A DNA stretch of 5,314 nt from an uncultured Dorea sp. (GTDB lineage Bacteria > Bacillota > Clostridia > Lachnospirales > Lachnospiraceae). This document shows positions 1 to 5,314 of this stretch, piece after piece; the first letter of the stretch is position 1; every line of letters begins with the position of its first letter. Location of the stretch: the NCBI GenBank assembly GCA_948844705.1, contig CAQNVT010000175.1:1-5314 (forward strand). The letters are read 5' to 3'. Below the pieces are notes generated by a model. It was not told the origin of the DNA. It saw only the letters and a program-made list of their open reading frames with translations, and did no database searches. The position numbers and the translations under genes are program-made.

Positions 1-555
1 CTAGAGCCGGGAAGAATCACGGATGATAAAGCGAAAGCAGTTGAGTCAGAAGCAGTAAAGGTAAAATCAACTCAGGAGCTGCTGAACAAGCTTGGGACCC
101 GGATCGAGCACCAGTATGAAGTGCTGGACCTGATCCAGATGCAGCTGACGGAAGAAGAGGGGGAGGAGCCGGGAGGGTACCTGTGCTCTTACCCGGTGTT
201 CCAGGGAGTGTACCGCATGGTGGAGCGTATGATGGAGAGGGGCGGGCAGTCCGTCTACCTGATGCTGTGCACGGTGGTGGACAGCAAGGGGAACCCGATG
301 AAGGAGGGAGCCGTGCTGTCGGAGCTGTCGGAGAGGCTTAAGGAGGCGATCGGGCAGTCCATCCGGAGAGGGGATGCATTTACCCGTTATGGGAAAGGGC
401 AGTACCTGGTGCTGCTGATCAATACGACCCGTGAGAACTGCAAGATCCTGCAGCGTAGGATCAACGAGCACTTCGTGGTGAGGAGGCAGCGCACGGGGGT
501 ACAGTACCATGTGAACAGCGTGGCGTGTACGCCGCACGGCGAGAGGTTGGTGTAG
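1..555 (+). CDS. Regulator-like protein with degenerate GGDEF domain, C-terminal part (5' end outside window)
   Basis: The frame is open from base 1 to the TAG at 553-555, giving 184 visible residues, so the start lies upstream of the window; the in-frame GTG at 121 is internal. After a charged, probably helical stretch, a segment from about base 181 to 510 resembles a GGDEF domain. It contains the phrase RRGDAFTRYGKGQYLVLL, where the usual RxGGDEF signature reads RYGKGQY (GKGQY at 391-405), followed by a helix like those after the GGDEF loop. Because the catalytic GG(D/E)EF residues are missing, diguanylate cyclase activity is not expected and a sensory or binding role is more likely. From memory of the family, this tail resembles the end of Lachnospiraceae BTAD/SARP-type transcriptional regulators, but the DNA-binding part is not in the window, so that link is inference. 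The visible part has no membrane segment. Base use is GC-rich (about 58-65% in the 60-base lines at 181 and 241). Confidence 0.7.
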   Translation, partial: LEPGRITDDKAKAVESEAVKVKSTQELLNKLGTRIEHQYEVLDLIQMQLTEEEGEEPGGYLCSYPVFQGVYRMVERMMERGGQSVYLMLCTVVDSKGNPMKEGAVLSELSERLKEAIGQSIRRGDAFTRYGKGQYLVLLINTTRENCKILQRRINEHFVVRRQRTGVQYHVNSVACTPHGERLV

Positions 556-653
556 GAATAAGGGGCAGGCGGACAGCATCCAGGGCATGCAATGCGGTAT
601 GGTGTATGATATATGATGGAAGATAGGTATAAAGAAGAATAGATTTATGTTAG

Positions 654-665
654 AGAGGGGAAGGA
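654..665 (+). promoter_or_regulatory. Ribosome binding site deciding the start at 671
   Basis: The purine run GAGGGGAAGGA lies about 6 bases before the ATG at 671. The in-frame ATG at 647 has no comparable site, so the later start is preferred, which shortens the protein from 242 to 234 residues. Confidence 0.65.
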
Positions 666-670
666 ACTAT

Positions 671-1375
671 ATGGACAGGTCTCAATGGTACATAGGGACG
701 CCGAACGGGGCTGTGCTGTGCGTAGACAGGGCAGGGGAGAACCAGTTTACCGGCAGGCTGTACCATGCATACAGCAGGGAGAGGGTGGAAATAGAGGGCA
801 TCGGGCACCTGCTGTTTGAGCTGGAGCGGTTTTTTGACTCGATCAATTTCCCGCATGTGTCGACGAATGAGAGGACATTCAGGGAGGCGCGGCAGGCGGC
901 GGAGCCTGCGGGGAAGATGATAGAAGGAAAGGCAAGGAAAGAGGAAGAAAAAGAGGAAGGAAATGTCAGGGAAGAAGAAAAAGGGGAAGGAAAGGCGAGC
1001 GAGGCTATGAAGGGAGAAGGGAAAATAGGAAAGGCGAGCGAGGAGATGAAAGGGAACAGGAAGACAGGAGAGGTTGCAGACGGGGATGGAAATGGAAAGA
1101 AGAGCGGCGCACCGAATGGGGAATCGAAGCCGGAGAGGATCCTGAGTGATGAGGAACTGCTGAAGAAGCACGGGGACCTTGGGACATTTATCATCCGGGT
1201 ACAGCAGAGGCAGAACAGCAGCTGGCAGGGGCGGATCACGTGGATGGATAAGGATGAGACGATCTATTTCCGTTCGGTGTGGGAGATGATCAAGCTGATC
1301 GCCAGTGCGTTAGACAAGGTGGGAGGGCAGGAAGGAGAAGGCATGCGGGATATGACCTGGTCGCAGGAGGATTAG
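671..1375 (+). CDS. Uncharacterised two-domain protein with charged repeat linker
   Basis: This 234-residue cytosolic-looking protein has no signal peptide and no membrane segment. Residues 1-65 form a small domain (GRLYHAYSRERVEIEG, then LLFELERFFDSINFP). Residues 75-155 are a Lys/Glu/Gly-rich linker with a 13-residue tandem repeat at 107-132. Residues 157-218 form a second domain (GTFIIRVQQRQNSSWQGRITW, then a helix ending SALDKV at 212-217). The two domains align without gaps: G28-R29 match G187-R188, D56 matches D215, and the strand/helix hydrophobic pattern is shared, which suggests an ancient duplication. I recall similar uncharacterised proteins in Lachnospiraceae but know of no assigned function. 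The gene starts 115 bases after the regulator fragment on the same strand with no obvious terminator between, so co-transcription is possible. The second domain could bind a ligand or partner protein, but nothing in the sequence shows which. Confidence 0.75.
   Translation: MDRSQWYIGTPNGAVLCVDRAGENQFTGRLYHAYSRERVEIEGIGHLLFELERFFDSINFPHVSTNERTFREARQAAEPAGKMIEGKARKEEEKEEGNVREEEKGEGKASEAMKGEGKIGKASEEMKGNRKTGEVADGDGNGKKSGAPNGESKPERILSDEELLKKHGDLGTFIIRVQQRQNSSWQGRITWMDKDETIYFRSVWEMIKLIASALDKVGGQEGEGMRDMTWSQED
989..1066 (+). repeat. 39-bp tandem repeat (2 copies) within the linker
   Basis: Two 39-base units (989-1027 and 1028-1066) encode GKASEAMKGEGKI and GKASEEMKGNRKT. Each unit begins with the same 15 bases, GGAAAGGCGAGCGAG. 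The unit is exactly 13 codons, so copy-number change would keep the reading frame. The surrounding linker is a longer purine-rich GA/AAG tract (about 910-1090), prone to slippage. Confidence 0.85.
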
Positions 1376-1423
1376 GGTGTGCCTGAAAATCCATTCCTGT
1401 CGTCTTGATTATTTCTATAGAAT
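1376..1423. other. Junction between the GC-rich block and the AI-2E gene remnant, with 10-bp palindrome
   Basis: This is the only sequence between the TAG ending the two-domain protein and the first codons that look like AI-2E transporter. It contains the perfect palindrome TTCTATAGAA at 1413-1422, which includes the in-frame TAG (1418-1420) immediately before the AI-2E-like frame. I see no ribosome binding site, no terminator-like GC stem and no recognisable insertion-sequence end. It is best read as a recombination or deletion scar, or an assembly join. Confidence 0.5.
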
Positions 1424-2041
1424 AAAAAGGCGATTTATGCGATATTCAGCATCGATCATGCCAATATGATCCTGCATCTTACTACAAAGAGTAATGAGAT
1501 ATTCGGCGGCTTTATTATCGGAAAGATCATAGATTCGGCAATCATCGGCGTGCTGTGCTTCTTCGGGCTATCCATCCTGGACATGCCTTATGTGATGCTG
1601 GTGAGTGTTATTGTAGGAGTTACGAATGTGATTCCGTTTTTCGGACCGTATATAGGCGCGGTTCCGTCTGCGATACTGATTCTTTTGAGCGATCCGATGA
1701 AAGGGCTTTATTTTATCATTTTTATTCTGGTATTGCAGCAGTTTGACGGGAATATACTCGGACCGAAGATTCTCGGGAATTCCACCGGACTTTCGGCATT
1801 CTGGGTAATTGTGGCGATTCTTCTGGGCGGCGGACTGTTCGGTTTTGTGGGCATGGTGATGGGTGTTCCTACGTTTGCGGTTCTCTATTATATTGCCGAG
1901 ATGATTCTGGACAACCGTCTGAAGCGCAAAAGCCTTCCGATTGATACAGGATATTATAGCAAGATGAGCTATGTGGATTCAGAAGGAAATTATATTAATC
2001 CGGAGAAGCAAACTGAGAATATAGAAGGAAAAGAGGAATAG
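1421..2041 (+). pseudogene. AI-2E family (PerM/DUF20) membrane transporter, 5'-truncated remnant
   Basis: The C-terminal half is clear: SNEIFGGFIIGKIIDSAIIG, then NVIPFFGPYIGAVPSAILIL, the QQFDGNILGPKILG segment, and a glycine-rich final membrane stretch ending LYYIAEMILDNRLKRK. These are hallmarks of AI-2E/PerM transporters, polytopic inner-membrane proteins of usually about 350-420 residues. Family-like sequence (KKAIYAIFSIDHAN) continues in frame upstream of the first ATG at 1466, back to about 1424, and then meets a stop at 1418-1420. The ATG is therefore inside the ancestral gene and the N-terminal half, with its first membrane helices, is missing. A product of up to 191 residues from 1466 is possible, but no good ribosome binding site precedes that ATG. 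The tail after about 1930 is hydrophilic, as is normal. The TAG at 2039-2041 is 3 bases before metA, suggesting the intact ancestor was translated together with metA. Some family members export autoinducer-2 or other small molecules; no substrate can be assigned here. Confidence 0.8.
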
Positions 2042-2044
2042 ATT

Positions 2045-2977
2045 ATGCCGATACGAGTACAGAACGAGCTTCCGGTAAAGGAAATACTGGAGAGAGAAAA
2101 TATATTTGTTATGGATGAACACAGGGCGACGCATCAGGATATCCGTCCGATCAAGATCGGGCTTCTGAATCTGATGCCCCTTAAGGAGGATACGGAGCTT
2201 CAGATTTTAAGATCCATGTCAAATACCCCCCTGCAGGTAGATGTGTCCTTTATCACGGTGTCAAGCCATGAGTCTAAAAATACACCTACCAGTCACCTGA
2301 ATAAGTTTTATCAGAAATTCTGTGAGGTCAGAGACCAGAGATTTGACGGCTTCATTATTACCGGAGCTCCGGTGGAGCAGATTCCCTTTGAGGAGGTGGA
2401 TTACTGGGAGGAGCTAAAAGAGATCATGGAGTGGAGCAAAACAAATGTGACCTCCACGCTTCATTTGTGCTGGGGTGCGCAGGCAGGGATCTATTACCAT
2501 TATGGAATAGACAAGGTACAGCTTGACCATAAGATGTTCGGAGTGTTTAAGCATAAGGTGATGAACCGGAAGATTCCGCTTGTAAGGGGCTTTGATGATG
2601 TGTTTCTGGCCCCGCATTCCAGGCATACGGAGGTTCCCATGGAGAAGATACGTGCGGAGAAGCGTCTGACGGTTCTGGCAGAATCAGAGGAGGCAGGGCT
2701 TTTCCTTGCTATGGCGGAGGACGGACGGCAGATCTTTGTCATGGGACATCCGGAATATGACCGGGTGACGCTGGACGGGGAGTACAGGAGGGATCTTTCA
2801 AAGGGACTTCCGATCGAGATGCCGAAAAATTATTATGAGGAAAATGATCCGGAGAAAAAGCCGCTCCTTACCTGGCGGGCCCATGCCAATAATCTGTATA
2901 CGAACTGGCTGAACTATTATGTCTATCAGGTGACTCCGTATGACCTTTACGGGACACCGGATTTTAGTGAAAAATAG
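2045..2977 (+). CDS. metA: Homoserine O-acetyltransferase (MetA family)
   Basis: This full-length 310-residue cytosolic enzyme activates homoserine in methionine synthesis. The complete MetA residue set sits at the classical numbering: K47, nucleophile C142 (in [10 protein letters not shown]), K163, S192, catalytic H235 and E237 (in GHPEYDR), and R249. Position 111 (in [12 protein letters not shown]) is Glu. In this family Glu111 is associated with acetyl-CoA use and Gly111, as in E. coli, with succinyl-CoA, so the product is predicted to be O-acetylhomoserine and the name metAA would also fit. The ATG follows AGAGGA (2032-2037) with 7 bases between and is 3 bases after the stop of the AI-2E remnant, so translation may be coupled to it. 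No SAM riboswitch or T-box is visible just upstream, because the upstream DNA is coding. O-acetylhomoserine would normally go to a sulfhydrylase or cystathionine gamma-synthase encoded elsewhere. Confidence 0.96.
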   Translation: MPIRVQNELPVKEILERENIFVMDEHRATHQDIRPIKIGLLNLMPLKEDTELQILRSMSNTPLQVDVSFITVSSHESKNTPTSHLNKFYQKFCEVRDQRFDGFIITGAPVEQIPFEEVDYWEELKEIMEWSKTNVTSTLHLCWGAQAGIYYHYGIDKVQLDHKMFGVFKHKVMNRKIPLVRGFDDVFLAPHSRHTEVPMEKIRAEKRLTVLAESEEAGLFLAMAEDGRQIFVMGHPEYDRVTLDGEYRRDLSKGLPIEMPKNYYEENDPEKKPLLTWRAHANNLYTNWLNYYVYQVTPYDLYGTPDFSEK

Positions 2978-2982
2978 GGGAA
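2976..2982 (+). promoter_or_regulatory. Ribosome binding site supporting a TTG start for the MATE gene
   Basis: AGGGGAA overlaps the metA stop codon and lies 8 bases before the TTG at 2989. The alternative in-frame ATG at 3019 is preceded by AAAAGACTGTGAT, which is weak. The TTG start is preferred, and the overlap suggests coupling to metA translation. Confidence 0.6.
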
Positions 2983-2988
2983 TTTAAA

Positions 2989-4353
2989 TTGAATGCAGTA
3001 AAACGAAAAGACTGTGATATGACACAGGGGGTCATCTGGAAGCAGATTCTGATGTTTGCCCTGCCTCTGATTGCGGGTAATCTGTTCCAGCAGCTTTATA
3101 ATACGGTGGATAGTATTGTCGTAGGGAATTTTGTGGGAAAAGAGGCACTGGCGGCGGTGGGCTCTGTGGGACCGATCCTGAATTCCATGATCGGTTTTTT
3201 TGTCGGCCTGTCCACGGGAGCCGGAGTGGTGATCTCCCAGTATTATGGGGCAAAGGATGAGGAGAAGGTCTCCGGGGCGGTACACTCTATGCTGTGTTTA
3301 ACACTTGTGCTCTGCGCGGCCATCACGGTGCTGGGCGTGCTTCTCTGTCCGATCATGCTGAGTCTCATGCAGACACCGGGGGATGTGTACCAGGAGGCGA
3401 AAACGTATCTGACGATTTATTTCTCCGGTGTTTCCGGGCTTTTGCTTTACAATATGGGCTCCGGGGTCCTGCGGGCGGTGGGGGATTCCCGTCATCCGTT
3501 GTATTTCCTGATTTTTTCGGCCTGTACGAACACGGTACTGGATGTTGTTCTTGTAGCCGGATTCCATATGGGGATCGCCGGGGCGGCCTGGGCGACGGTG
3601 GCCGCGCAGAGTCTCTCTGCGATGCTGGTGTTCCTGACGCTGATGCACTCTGACGGGGCTTACCGGATCGTGTGGAGGCGTCTGGCAGTGGACTGGAAGA
3701 TACTGAAAAAGATTATCTCAGTGGGGCTTCCGGCCGCGCTCCAGATGGTGATCACATCTGTATCCAACATTTTTGTCCAGTCCTATATCAATGTATTCGG
3801 TTCCGATGTCATGGCAGGATGGAGTGCCTATGCAAAGCTTGATGCCTTCATGATGCTTCCCATGCAGAGCGTGTCCATGGCGGCTACGACATTTGTGGGA
3901 CAGAATCTGGGAGCGGGAGAATTGAAACGGGCGAAAAAAGGGACTCATATGTCCATCCTTCTGTCCGTCTGTATTACAGTACTTGTCATGATTCCACTGC
4001 TGATCTTTGCGCCGTTTATGGTGGGCCTGTTTAACAGTGAACCGGAAGTACTTCGTTTTGGCACGTTGTTTGTGCGTATGCTGTCGCCGTTTTATGTGGC
4101 CTGCTGTATCAATCAGATCTATGCGGGGTCCCTGCGGGGCGCAGGGGATTCCAGGGCACCGATGGTAATCATGCTGTGCTGTTTCGTGTTTTTCCGTCAG
4201 ATATACCTGTTTGTAACATCCCGGGTGTTTGGAACGATTGGATGGGTGGCCTTTGGGTATCCGGCAGGCTGGATCCTGTGCACGGTGCTTATCAGTATCT
4301 ATTATAAAATGGGACGCTGGAAGAAGCATGTGATTCAGATGGAAAAAGAATAA
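2989..4353 (+). CDS. MATE family multidrug/metabolite efflux transporter
   Basis: This 454-residue protein is very hydrophobic and of normal length for the 12-helix MATE family, which exports drugs or metabolites across the cytoplasmic membrane using Na+ or H+ gradients. The N-terminal half opens with the family signature around residues 17-60 (LPLIAGNLFQQLYNTVDSIV, then GNFVGKEALAAVGSVGP). The second half repeats the architecture from about residue 240 (GLPAALQMVITSVSNIF, then FVGQNLGAGELKRAKKG). SGVLRAVGDSRHPLYF and its counterpart GSLRGAGDSRAPMVIM mark equivalent positions in the two halves. The C-terminus is a short basic tail. The start is TTG, 11 bases after the metA stop, supported by the site at 2976-2982; starting at the ATG at 3019 would remove 10 hydrophilic residues only. 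Co-transcription with metA is likely. Substrate is not predictable; a link to methionine or its intermediates is speculation. GC content is locally high (about 63% in the 60-base line at 3541). Confidence 0.93.
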   Translation: MNAVKRKDCDMTQGVIWKQILMFALPLIAGNLFQQLYNTVDSIVVGNFVGKEALAAVGSVGPILNSMIGFFVGLSTGAGVVISQYYGAKDEEKVSGAVHSMLCLTLVLCAAITVLGVLLCPIMLSLMQTPGDVYQEAKTYLTIYFSGVSGLLLYNMGSGVLRAVGDSRHPLYFLIFSACTNTVLDVVLVAGFHMGIAGAAWATVAAQSLSAMLVFLTLMHSDGAYRIVWRRLAVDWKILKKIISVGLPAALQMVITSVSNIFVQSYINVFGSDVMAGWSAYAKLDAFMMLPMQSVSMAATTFVGQNLGAGELKRAKKGTHMSILLSVCITVLVMIPLLIFAPFMVGLFNSEPEVLRFGTLFVRMLSPFYVACCINQIYAGSLRGAGDSRAPMVIMLCCFVFFRQIYLFVTSRVFGTIGWVAFGYPAGWILCTVLISIYYKMGRWKKHVIQMEKE

Positions 4354-4439
4354 AAGACTGTATCTATTAAGGACTTAAGTAAGATCCCTAAGGCAGTAAA
4401 TATAATTGATGTACGGGCATAAATTGCAGGAATAAAGGC

Positions 4440-4468
4440 TTTACACCAATTCACCAAACTATTATAAT
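4440..4468 (+). promoter_or_regulatory. Predicted sigma-A promoter of the 47-codon gene
   Basis: A -35 element TTTACA (4440-4445) and a perfect -10 element TATAAT (4463-4468) are separated by exactly 17 bases. Transcription would begin near 4475, giving a leader of about 37 bases. The -35 lies inside the left inverted repeat (4431-4447), so a protein binding that repeat could control the promoter. The 86 bases before it (4354-4439) are AT-rich and show no gene and no clear terminator for the MATE gene. Confidence 0.75.
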
Positions 4469-4496
4469 TAAAGTACCAGATAACGGCATATATTTA

Positions 4497-4508
4497 AAAG
4501 GTGGTGAT
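4497..4508 (+). promoter_or_regulatory. Near-perfect ribosome binding site of the 47-codon gene
   Basis: AAAGGTGGTGAT matches 11 of 12 bases of the anti-16S consensus AAAGGAGGTGAT. Its core is 7 bases from the ATG at 4512 and 13 from the ATG at 4518, so 4512 is preferred. Confidence 0.8.
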
Positions 4509-4511
4509 AAT

Positions 4512-4655
4512 ATGGGTATGACCAATAAGCAATTTCAAGGGTTTATTAGACTTGCTTTAGCACAGATTGAACGCGCTTTAGATGAAACACCAGATAATAA
4601 AGAGTTGCAAGAGCTAAAAGACATATTTCAATCAATGTTAGAAGAGGGAGATTAA
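4512..4655 (+). CDS. Small acidic helical protein of unknown function (47 aa)
   Basis: The gene starts at ATG 4512 and ends with TAA 4653-4655. Its product begins MGMTNKQFQGFIRLALAQIE and ends LQSMLEEGD-like, exactly FQSMLEEGD. Composition suggests two amphipathic helices (about residues 5-23 and 29-45) around a turn at TPDN (26-29), with net charge near -5 and no signal peptide or membrane segment. A complete expression unit surrounds it: promoter 4440-4468, ribosome binding site 4497-4508 and terminator 4672-4717, which makes it a credible gene despite its size. Base use is AT-rich (35-38% GC in the 60-base lines at 4501 and 4561), unlike the neighbouring MATE gene, suggesting transfer. I have an impression of similar short proteins starting MTNKQF in integrative elements of Firmicutes, but I cannot confirm a family. 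It could act as a small regulator or adaptor; no function is assigned. Confidence 0.75.
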   Translation: MGMTNKQFQGFIRLALAQIERALDETPDNKELQELKDIFQSMLEEGD

Positions 4656-4671
4656 ATAAAACTTATAAAAC

Positions 4672-4717
4672 AAGGTGTAAAGTCTTTATTGAATAATCAA
4701 GGCCTTTACACCTTTTT
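4672..4717 (+). terminator. Rho-independent terminator, probably bidirectional
   Basis: An 11-bp perfect stem is formed by AAGGTGTAAAG (4672-4682) and CTTTACACCTT (4704-4714) with a 21-base loop, followed by TTTTT (4713-4717, overlapping the stem end). On the minus strand the same stem is followed by GTTTTATAAG, a broken T-run, so it may also stop transcripts of the convergent symporter gene. Its arms are two of the three copies of the TTTACACC repeat. Confidence 0.8.
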
Positions 4718-4768
4718 AAGTTTCTGATTCCCGGCCATCCGACTGCTGTCCTGAAGAATGATAATCAA

Positions 4769-5314
4769 CTATTCCTTTACTACCGGTATCGGTGCAATAT
4801 CTCTGGCATCCAGATTATGGATATATTTCTTTGTCTCTTTTACGATCACGTTAGATAACAGCAATACTGCTACAAGGTTCGGGATCGACATCAGCGCGTT
4901 TAAAATATCTGCTACTGTCCATACTACATTCAGACTGATAACAGGTGCAATGACCGCCACTGCTATGTAAAGAGCACGGTACGGAACCAGTCCCCTGCTT
5001 CCTGCAAAATATTCTACACAGCGTTCTCCGTAATATGCCCATCCGAGAATGGTAGAGTAGGCAAAGGTGATGATTCCAAGTGTAAGTACGATCGGTCCGA
5101 ATACCGGAATCTGCCCGAATGCAAGCGTAGACAGGACACCGCCGTCTCCGATCTGGTCAGCGTTGATATTCGGATTCTTCATGATCGTTGTCACGAGTAC
5201 AAGCCCTGTCATCAGGCAGACTACTACCGTATCCCAGAAGGTTCCTGTGGAGGATACCAGCGCCTGACGCACCGGGTTTCTTGTCTGAGCCGCCGCTGCC
5301 GCGATCGGGGCGGA
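4769..5314 (-). CDS. AGCS family sodium:alanine/glycine symporter, C-terminal part (5' end outside window)
   Basis: The minus-strand frame is open from the right edge to the TAG at 4769-4771, giving 181 visible residues of a family usually about 450-480 long. The visible part opens with SAPIAAAAAQTRNPVRQALV, the well-conserved AGCS segment, followed by TGTFWDTVVVCLMTGLVLVT, further membrane helices (FGPIVLTLGIITFAYSTILG; YIAVAVIAPVISLNVVWTVA; IPNLVAVLLLSNVIVKETKK) and a short hydrophilic tail ending PIPVVKE. The protein imports alanine or glycine with Na+ across the cytoplasmic membrane; exact substrate cannot be read from this part. The GTG at 5272 is internal, since family sequence continues upstream of it. 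The gene converges on the small-gene module, with the hairpin at 4672-4717 as likely shared terminator; the bases 4718-4768 between show nothing else. Confidence 0.93.
   Translation of the reverse strand, partial: SAPIAAAAAQTRNPVRQALVSSTGTFWDTVVVCLMTGLVLVTTIMKNPNINADQIGDGGVLSTLAFGQIPVFGPIVLTLGIITFAYSTILGWAYYGERCVEYFAGSRGLVPYRALYIAVAVIAPVISLNVVWTVADILNALMSIPNLVAVLLLSNVIVKETKKYIHNLDARDIAPIPVVKE

Larger units (their letters stand above)
4431..4690. repeat. 17-bp inverted repeat flanking the 47-codon gene
   Basis: AATAAAGGCTTTACACC at 4431-4447 matches the reverse complement of 4674-4690 at 16 of 17 positions. A third copy, AAGGCCTTTACACC at 4699-4712, lies in the same direction as the left copy and forms the right arm of the terminator. 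The enclosed segment of about 260 bp contains the promoter and the whole small gene. This arrangement is reminiscent of a small non-autonomous element or a recombination-site remnant. The lack of an obvious target-site duplication leaves this open. Confidence 0.65.

Noticed and set aside
67..588. Long minus-strand open frame opposite the regulator fragment
   Set aside because: It mirrors a GC-rich coding strand, has a His/Leu/Pro-rich composition unlike real proteins, and overlaps a better-supported frame.
601..620. TATGAT-like -10 boxes before the two-domain gene
   Set aside because: No acceptable -35 element lies 16-18 bases upstream, so no promoter is called.
989..1066. CRISPR-like repeat
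   Set aside because: The two units are directly adjacent without spacers and lie in a coding frame with a 13-codon period.
650..1239. Minus-strand open frames rich in Ser, Phe and Pro
   Set aside because: They are the complement of the Lys/Glu-rich purine tract; low complexity explains the lack of stops.
3718..4329. 203-codon minus-strand open frame inside the MATE gene
   Set aside because: Composition is His/Arg/Lys/Cys-rich with no recognisable domain, while the plus strand encodes a clear transporter.
4674..4710. Additional promoters at the second and third TTTACA copies
   Set aside because: Neither the minus-strand copy at 4677-4682 nor the plus-strand copy at 4705-4710 has a good -10 at proper spacing; the hairpin explains them better.
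4758..5267. Plus-strand open frames opposite the AGCS gene
   Set aside because: They are antisense shadows of a conserved symporter sequence, without ribosome binding sites.

Overview
The window most resembles the chromosome of a gut-type Firmicute of the Lachnospiraceae (Clostridia). This rests on three things: the protein types (a BTAD/GGDEF-like regulator tail, an acetyl-type MetA, MATE and AGCS transporters), strong Shine-Dalgarno sites, and mixed-GC codon use. Genus cannot be fixed from the sequence alone.

Layout: (1) 1-1375 is a GC-rich block. It holds the C-terminal part of a regulator-like protein with a degenerate GGDEF domain, whose gene enters from the left edge, and a 234-residue protein of unknown function with two similar small domains joined by a charged, repeat-containing linker. 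(2) 1376-1423 is a junction with a 10-bp perfect palindrome. After it comes only the second half of an AI-2E-family (PerM/DUF20) membrane protein gene, with no N-terminal half. (3) 2045-4353 carries metA, whose residues predict homoserine O-acetyltransferase activity, followed 11 bases later by a MATE-family exporter that probably starts at TTG. (4) 4431-4717 is a compact AT-rich module: a near-consensus promoter, an excellent ribosome binding site, a 47-codon gene and a strong hairpin terminator, bounded by inverted copies of a TTTACACC-containing repeat. (5) 4769-5314, minus strand, is the C-terminal part of an AGCS sodium:alanine/glycine symporter, running off the right edge.

Working together: the AI-2E remnant, metA and the MATE gene are tightly spaced and probably co-transcribed. 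MetA would supply O-acetylhomoserine for methionine synthesis; the exporter's substrate is unknown. The small-gene module and the symporter converge on the shared hairpin.

The two most notable points are the abrupt loss of the AI-2E N-terminal half at about 1421, which indicates a rearrangement or an assembly join, and the self-contained small-gene cassette with its triplicated repeat. No complete new multi-gene system (defence, CRISPR, phage, secretion) is visible here.
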